From the NCBI RefSeq assembly GCF_014905175.1, contig NC_057788.1, positions 18,942,154 to 19,006,153 on the forward strand: a DNA stretch of 64,000 bases. Reading direction: 5' to 3'. A model generated the notes under the pieces. It was not told where the DNA came from. It searched no databases and saw only the letters and a list, made by a program, of their open reading frames with translations. Below, piece by piece: positions 57,387 to 64,000 of this stretch; position 1 is the first letter of the stretch, and every line of letters begins with the position of its first letter. The stretch comes from Aphidius gifuensis (lineage: Eukaryota > Arthropoda > Insecta > Hymenoptera > Braconidae). The position numbers were made by a program, and so were the translations under genes.

Positions 57387-57984
57387 ATTGGGAAACGCAA
57401 TAACCACCACGACGTATGGTGGTAAAATTTACTGGGGAAACATTTCTATTACAAATCTATTCAATATGTGGGGTATACATTGTGTATATATGCTAAATTA
57501 ATAAACAAATAATATTTTTACTTGAATTGTTTAAAAGGTCTGTACAAAATTTTCCGCAAAAATTGATTAAAAAATAAAAACAAGACTTTTACGTTTCTAG
57601 TGAAAATAGTAACCTACGTAGGGGTGGAGAAATTAGAGATCTGAGTTTCTATGCATTTCGTATGGGGCTAGACAAACAACAACCTGTCAAAATTAAAAAT
57701 TACATTTTGATAATATATCGCGGTAAACACATGATACCTCATATCACTTGAATCAATTTTACACCAATACTCGTAATATGTTCCGCATATATAATACGAT
57801 TTTCTTCTGGGAATTTCGTGAGGAATTCGTTTTCGTGCCCATGAAAGTATATATTTTCAATAGTTAATAACATTTTTTAAATAAACATAGTACCTAATGT
57901 TAATGGGATATACTACTTGGTGTGTATTGAGTTTCGTTGACTGCTGAGCAAGCGATTGGCCACGCCCACAGTGCGTTTCCCAAT
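57387..57984. mobile_element. TIR element inserted in the satellite, 598 bp
   Basis: ATTGGGAAACGCA (57387-57399) and TGCGTTTCCCAAT (57972-57984) are perfect inverted ends. The satellite continues directly on both sides. The interior is AT-rich and unique apart from TTTCGTATGGGGCTAGACAA (57658-57677), which echoes the satellite. No transposase. The target duplication may be the AT included in the repeats. Confidence 0.7.
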
Positions 57985-60900
57985 GGGGCTAAAAAAAATT
58001 CAAGCAATACGTATGGGGCTGAAAAAAATTAAAGCAATACGTATGGGGTCAAAAAAAATTAAAACAATACGTGAGGGGTGAAAAAAAATTAAAGCAATAC
58101 ATATGGGGCTAAAAAAAATTAAAGCAATACGTGTGTATAGCTGGTAAATTAAAAGGGGGTAATACGTATGGGGCTGAAAAATATTTAAGCAATACGTATG
58201 GGGCTAAAAAAAACTCAAGCAATACGTATGGGGCTAAAAAAAACTAAAGCAATACGTATGAGGTCAAAAAAAAGTAAAGCGATACGTATGGGACTGAAAA
58301 AAAATTAAAGCAATACGTATGGGGCTGAAAAAAATTAAAGCAATACGTATGAAGCTGAAAAAACTCAAGCAATACGTATGGGGCTGAAAAAAATTAAAGC
58401 AATACGTATGGGACTGAAAAAAAATTGAAGCAATACGTATGGGGCTGAAAAAAATTAAAGCAATACGTATGGGGCTGAAAAAAATTAAAGTAATACGTAT
58501 GGGGCTAAAAAAAATTCAAGCAATATATATGGGGCTAAAAAAAATTGAAGCAATGTGTATGGGGCTGGAAAAAAATTGAAGCAGTACGTATGGAAAAATC
58601 AAAGCAATACGTATGAAGCTGAAAAATTAAGCAATACGTATGGGGCTAAAAAATTCAAACCACGTATGGCGAAGTAATTAAAATAAAAGCAATACGTATG
58701 GGGCTGTAAAATTAAAGCAATACGTATGGGGTCAAAAAAAATTAAAAGCAATACATATGTATTCAAAAATTATGCCAGTAAAAATTCGCAATACGTATGG
58801 GAAAAAATTAAAAGCAATACTGTATGGGGCTAAAAAAACTCAAGCAATACGTATAGGGCTAAAAACAAACTGGAAGCAATACGTATAGTCAAAAAATTAA
58901 AGCAATGTATTTAGTAAAAAAACTCTCAAGCAATACGTATGGGGGCTAAAAAAAACTAAAGCAATACGTACGAGGTCAAAAAATTAAAGCGATACGGGAC
59001 TGAAAAAAAAAATTAAAGCAATAATGTATGGGCTGAAAAAAATTAAAGCAATACGTATGAAGCTGAAAACCTGCCAATACGTATGGGGCTGAAAAATTAA
59101 AGCAATACGTGTATGGGGACTGAAAAAATTGAAGCAATACGTATGGGGCTAAAAAAAATTAAAGCAATACGTATGGGGCTGAAAAAAATTAAAGTAATAC
59201 GTATGGGGCTAAAAAAAATTCAAGCAATATATATGGGGCTAAAAAAAATTGAAGCAATGTGTATGGGGCTGAAAAAAAATTGAAGCAGTACGTATGGGGC
59301 TGGAAAAAATCAAAGCAATACGTATGAAGCTGGAAAAAACTCAAGCAATACGTATGGGGCTGAAAAAAATTCAACCAATACGTATGGGGCTAACAAAAAT
59401 AAAAGCAATACGTATGGGGCTGTAAAAATTAAAGCAATACGTATGGGGTCAAAAAAAATTAAAGCAATACGTATGGGGTCAAAAAAAATTAAAGCAATAC
59501 GTATGGGGCTAAAAAAAACTCAAGCAATACGTATGGGGCTAAAAAAAACTAAAGCAATACGTATGAGGTCAAAAAAAATTAAAGCAATACGTATGGGACT
59601 AAAAAAAATTAAAGCAATACGTATGGGACTGAGAAAAAATTAAAGCAATACGTATGGGGCTGGAAATAATTAAAGCAATACGTATGGGGCTAAAAAAAAT
59701 TGAAGCAATAAGTATGGGGTCAAGAAAAAAAATTGAAGCAATATGTATGGGGCTAAAAAAAATTCAAGCAATACGTATGGGGCTGAAAAAAATTGAAGCA
59801 ATACGTATGGGGCTGAAAAAAATTAAAGCAATACGTATGGGGCTGAAAAAAAATTAAAGCAATACGTATGGGGCTGAAAAAAATTAAAGCAATACGTATG
59901 GGGTCAAAAAAAATTAAAGCAATACGTATGGGGCTAAAACACACTCAAGCAATACGTATGGGGCTAAAAAAAACTAAAGCAATACGTATGGGGTCAAAAA
60001 AAATTAAAGCGATACGTATGGGGCTAACAAAAATTAAAGCAATACGTATAGGGCTAAAAAAAATTAAAGCAATACGTATGGGGTCAAAAAAAAATTGAAG
60101 CAATATGCATGGGGCTAAAAAAAATCCAAGCAATGTGTATGGGGCTTAAAAAAAATTGAAGCTAGCCTTACTTATGGGGCTGAAAAATTCAAAAGCTGGG
60201 GTACGTATGAAGTTGAAAAACTCAAGCTAAATACGTATATTGTAAAAATTAAAGCAATAATGTATGGGGCTGGGAAAAAGAAAAAATTAAAGCAATACGT
60301 ATGGGGCTGTGCATTAAAGAAATACGTATGGGGGCTGAAAAAATTAAAGCAATACGTATGGGGTCAAAAAAAATACCAAAAGTTAATATGTATGGGGCTA
60401 AAAAAAATTAAAGCAATGTGTATGGGGCTAAAAAAAAATTGAAGCAATACGTATGGGGTCAAAAAAAAATTCAAGCAATATGAATGGGGCTAAAAAAAAT
60501 TCAAGCAATACGTATGGGGCTGAAAAAAATTGAAGCAATACGTATGGGGTCAAAAAAAATTGAAACAATACGTGAAGGGTGAAAAAAAATTAAAGCAATA
60601 CGTATGGGGTCAAAAAAAATTAAAGCAATACGTATGGGGTCAAAAAAAATTAAAGCGATACGTATGGGGCTAACAAAAATTAAAGCAATACGTATGGGGT
60701 CAAAAAAAAATTAAAGCAATATGTATGGGGCTAAAAAAAATTAAAGCAATGTGTATGGGGCTAAAAAAAACTAAAGCAATACGTATGAGGTCAAAAGAAA
60801 TTAAAGCAATACGTATGGGACTAAAAAAAATTAAAGCAATACGTATGGGACTGAGAAAAAATTGAAGCAATACGTATGGGGCTGAAAATAATTGAAGCAA

Positions 60901-62510
60901 TACGTATGGGGCTGAAAAAAATTAAAGCAATACGTATGAAGCTGAAAAAAACTCAAGCAATACGTATGGGGCTGAAAAAAATTTAAGCAATACGTATGGG
61001 GCTAACAAAAATAAAAGCAATACGTATGGGGCTGAAAAAAATTAAAGCAATACGTATGGGACTGAGAAAAAATTAAAGCAATACGTATGGGGCTGAAAAA
61101 AATTAAAGCAATACGTATGGGGTCAAAAAAAATTCAAGCAATACGTATGGGGCTGAAAAAAATTAAAGCAATACGTCTGGGGCTGAAAAAAATTAAAGCA
61201 ATACGTATGGGACTGAAAAAAAATTGAAGCAATACGTATGGGGCTGAAAAAAATTGAAGCAATACGTATGGGGCTGAAAGAAATTAAAGTAATACGTATG
61301 GGGCTAAAAAAAATTGAAGCAATACGTACGGGGCTGAAAAAAAATTAAAGCAATACGTATGGGGCTAAAAAAACATAAAGCAATACGTATAGAACTAAAA
61401 AAAATTAAAGCAATACGTATGGGACTGAGAAAAAATTAAAGCAATACGTATGGGGCTGAAAAAAGTTAAAGCAATACGTATGGGGTCAAAAAAAATTAAA
61501 GCAATACGTATGGGGTCAAAAAAAATTGAAGCAATACGTATGGGGCTGAAAAAAATTGAAGCAATACGTATGGGGCTGTAAAAATTAAAGCAATACGTAT
61601 GGGGTCAAAAAAAATTAAAGCGATACGTATGGGGCTAACAAAAATTAAAGCAATACGTATGGGGCTGAAAATTAAAGCAATACGTATGGGACTGAGAAAA
61701 AATTAAAGCAATACGTATGGGGCTGAAAAAAATTAAAGCAATACGTATGGGGTCAAAAAAAATTAAAGCAATACGTATGGGGTCAAAAAAAATTAAAGCA
61801 ATACGTATGGGTTAAAAAAAACTCAAGCAATACGTATGGGGCTAAAAAAAACTAAAGCAATACGTATGGGGTCAAAAAAAATTAGAGCGATACGTATGGG
61901 GCTAACAAAAATTAAAGCGATACGTATGGGGCTGAAAAAAATTAAAGCAATACGTATGGGGTCAAAAAAAAATTAAAGCAATATGTATGGGGCTAGAAAA
62001 AATTAAAGCAATGTGTGTGGGGCTGAAAAAAATTTGAAGCAATACGTATGGGGCTGAAAAAAATTAAAGCAATACGTATGGAACTAAAAAAAATTAAAGC
62101 AATACGTATGGGACTGAGAAAAAATTAAAGCAATACGTATGGGGCTGAAAAAAATTAAAGCAATACGTATGGGGTCAAAAAAAATTAAAGCAATACGTAT
62201 GGGGTCAAAAAAAATTAAAGCGATACGTATGGGGCTAACAAAAATTAAAGCAATACGTATGGGGTCAAAAAAAAATTAAAGCAATATGTATGGGGCTAAA
62301 AAAAATTAAAGCAATGTGTATGGGGCTGAAAAAAAATTGAAGCAATACGTATGGGGCTGAAAAAAATTAAAGCAATACGTATGGGGTCAAAAAAAAATTA
62401 AAGCAATACGTATGGGGCTGAAAAAAAATTAAAGCAATACGTATGGCGTCAAAAAAAATTGTAGCGATACGTATGGGGCTAACGAAAATTAAAGCAATAC
62501 ATATGAGGCT
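57985..62510 (+). repeat. 30-bp satellite array, right block
   Basis: Continuation of the same 30-bp array, about 150 units. Clean periodicity at 59150-60120 and 60430-62500, disordered patches at 58580-59150 and 60130-60400. Higher-order blocks seen at 52390 recur near 59505, 59935 and 61810. It ends in diverged units at 62470-62515. Confidence 0.9.
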
Positions 62511-62800
62511 TACAAAATAATCATTTCTTATTGTTTTCTAAGTAAATCAACATTCTAAAAATTCAGTGACCAAAAAACCTAGGCTCCCAGAGACTTCTTA
62601 TTCACCCCTGCCTGTATTTAGCTATCATCAGTAGTTGAATTCACGAGGTAATAGGGTTTTCTTTGAATTCTCTCAATTTATTTAAATATTAACGACTTGA
62701 ACAAATTATCTGTATTATTATTTTTAGTATTATTTTGACTATAATTTTTGGTTAAAAAAAAACTCACGGAAAAACCGCGTGAAGCGCGGGTATGCCCCAG
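62511..62800. other. Right flank of satellite with a Helitron-like hairpin
   Basis: Unique AT-rich sequence, then AACCGCGTGAAGCGCGGGTA at about 62773-62792, a GC hairpin of the type found at Helitron 3' ends, but followed by TGCCCCAGT instead of CTAGT. It lies immediately upstream of the TFIIE-alpha exon. CCCCAG at 62795-62800 can serve as its splice acceptor. Confidence 0.4.
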
Positions 62801-63014
62801 TTTTATCAATTATAAAAGATTTGTAAATGTTGTTAAATATAAATTAAACATGATAAGTAAAAGATTAGAAACAGAAGAACGTGATTCAACAAGTCGTGCT
62901 AGTTTTAAATGCACTGAATGTTTTGAAACATTTACTGATTTTGAAGCTGATCAATTATTTGATCCAATGACTGGTGAATTTAGATGTACATCTTGTAATT
63001 CAGTTGTTACTTAA
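62801..63014 (+). pseudogene. TFIIE-alpha (GTF2E1-like) zinc-ribbon exon fragment
   Basis: From 62801 the frame reads FINYKRFVNVVKYKLNMISK, RLETEERDSTSRASFKCTEC, FETFTDFEADQLFDPMTGEF and RCTSCNSVVT before TAA at 63012. This matches the end of the winged-helix and the C4 zinc ribbon of the large TFIIE subunit: C-x2-C (CTEC) and C-x2-C (CTSC) with EADQLFDPMTGEFRC almost unchanged. TFIIE-alpha is a general transcription factor of 400+ residues. Both the N-terminal helix and the acidic C-terminal half are absent. The start is preceded by an AG acceptor-like site. Either a captured fragment or one exon of a gene continuing elsewhere. The stop right after the ribbon favours a fragment. Confidence 0.8.
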
Positions 63015-63590
63015 AAAATAATTTCTCAGGATTTAAAAATTTTAAATTGAAACTATTCATAAATAAGTACTAAAAATGTGTTTATTTTTTTTTTTTTAGT
63101 CTCTTTTTCTTCTTTTTTTTTAAACTTGAATTTACAGTTTTCATTTAAAGTCTAATTGTGATTTGAAGTCAAGTCATAATAATATTATAAAAGATATAAC
63201 AATGATATTGATATTATCAAAATTATAATATCAATATGCGTATTGTGAAACCATCTGGTATTTGTGGTGATTAAATTTCAAGATAACCTGGTTTACTTGA
63301 CTTTGTGTAAATGTTGCAAATACCAGTTATTAAAATAATAAATACTATTGAAAAATCAAAAAAATATTACCATATTGTTTATTATACATATAAAATATCA
63401 TTATATAAATTGTATTTTTAATGAATTTAATAAAATAGGTAAAAAATTTATTATTTCATTTAAAAAATTATTTGTAAAATTTAGTTGTGGTTGCTAGTCG
63501 GAAATGAGGTTGGAGTTGGTAAATATAATCTTATTTATTCATTCATTTATTTATTTATTCATTTATTTATATTCATTCGTTAGATTTTTT
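63015..63590. other. AT-rich, one possible coding scrap
   Basis: Near 63240-63300 the plus strand reads VKPSGICGD then stops, which could be a decayed exon. The remainder is AT-rich with ATTTATTCATTTATTTATTC runs at 63535-63575. Confidence 0.3.
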
Positions 63591-63594
63591 TTTT

Positions 63595-63766
63595 TAATAC
63601 CGTATTGATACCGTATTTTGCAACTAAGAAGATGCATTTGGTATTGATACCGTATTTATACATAGCAGAGACCAATTAGGTATTGATACCGAAAATACGG
63701 TATCAATATTGTATCAAATACGGTATTGCTACCGAAAAAAAAAATACCGGTATTTTTGCATCTCTA
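63595..63766. repeat. Degenerate palindromic MITE (ATACCG family)
   Basis: Many ATTGATACCGTATTT / AAATACGGTATCAAT segments in both senses. The right end ACCGGTATTTTTGCATCTCT resembles hAT-type termini. The left end is unclear and no duplication is found. Confidence 0.5.
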
Positions 63767-64000
63767 TGTATAATAATAGTACATAAACCTCGATGTAAGA
63801 ATATCCCTAAACCAATGTTGTTGCAGAGCGTGTCAATCTCGATAGTCGCCTGGTTGGTGGTAATCGCTAAGAAATATCCGATCGGTTGAAAATCGTATCA
63901 CAGAGAAACAACACCCCTGAGAAATTTCACAGTCAATTATTTTTATAGGATTAGGAAGGATAAAATAATAACCGAAATATTAATTTATCACCAGGACTGA
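63767..64000. other. Window end, nothing recognised
   Basis: A mixed-composition segment (63790-63900) without a supported frame or RNA fold. Confidence 0.3.

Noticed and set aside
50809..62510. Regular 30-bp repeats that at first sight resemble a CRISPR array, and long frames encoding MGLKKIKAIR-type repeats
   Set aside because: There are no unique spacers, the units are contiguous and the setting is eukaryotic. The frames stay open only because the period is a multiple of three.
62748..62800. Upstream residues KKKLTEKPREARVCPS as the start of the TFIIE-alpha protein
   Set aside because: They are encoded by the GC hairpin and its flank and do not resemble the family. The match starts after the AG at 62799-62800.

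Overview
The window is an AT-rich eukaryotic nuclear sequence, most likely from an insect. Its host-like fragments resemble cohesin STAG and SMC1, p68 helicase, Arp1, an equilibrative nucleoside transporter, ABCB8 and TFIIE-alpha. GT-AG introns are retained and the mobile-element content is dense. A parasitoid hymenopteran would fit, but that is a guess. I see no clearly intact host gene, no rRNA and no standard tRNA. The window is a stack of nested transposons, a minisatellite-rich region and a large 30-bp satellite array next to an assembly gap.

Layout, 1-12112: a BED-like zinc-finger gene fragment (1-539); AGATCT-rich repeats split by a tRNA-headed SINE-like repeat and a 1.08-kb solo LTR (1939-3014); a TA-flanked palindromic MITE (3909-4276); a second, diverged LTR (about 7183-7769); and a DIRS-type tyrosine-recombinase retrotransposon (about 8378-12090) with inverted ends and an internal complementary region, broken by several stops.

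12113-25830: a Helitron lies on the minus strand, with its 3' CTAG end at 12113. Its helicase gene is split by an 11,431-bp PIF/Harbinger element (12675-24105). That element has inverted ends, a TTA target duplication, an intact three-exon DDE transposase and a frameshifted Myb-like partner. The remaining ~8 kb is cargo: broken pieces of STAG, p68, SMC1, Arp1, ENT and ABCB8 genes plus two proteins I could not identify. This is the most striking content of the window.

25831-39672: a ~5.8-kb foldback structure with ~237-bp arms holds 219-bp and ~605-bp tandem repeats and a hAT-like insertion (29004-30095) with a perfect 8-bp duplication. Next come smaller MITEs, a Harbinger-type non-autonomous element with a CATATACAACC minisatellite (32677-34311), an inverted copy of the solo LTR (34722-35812) beside a zinc-finger gene fragment, and a family of short repeats.

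39673-45152: a second Helitron copy with two outward-facing 5' TC ends and no 3' end. It carries a deleted Rep/helicase gene and the same MITE at the same site in both arms. 45153-50708 holds hairpin repeats, a tRNA-like repeat, an LTR scrap, a 720-bp foldback and an internally deleted LINE (ORF1 remnant joined to RNase H). 50709-50808 is a gap of 100 Ns. 50809-62510 is a 30-bp satellite with higher-order structure, interrupted once by a 598-bp element (57387-57984). A TFIIE-alpha zinc-ribbon exon follows at 62801-63014, then a degenerate MITE to the end.

The features show layered transposition rather than cooperating genes. The order can be read from nesting: Helitron first, then Harbinger and the 0.5-kb element inside it. 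In the second Helitron, the hAT-like MITE came first, then the inverted duplication, then a one-arm insertion.
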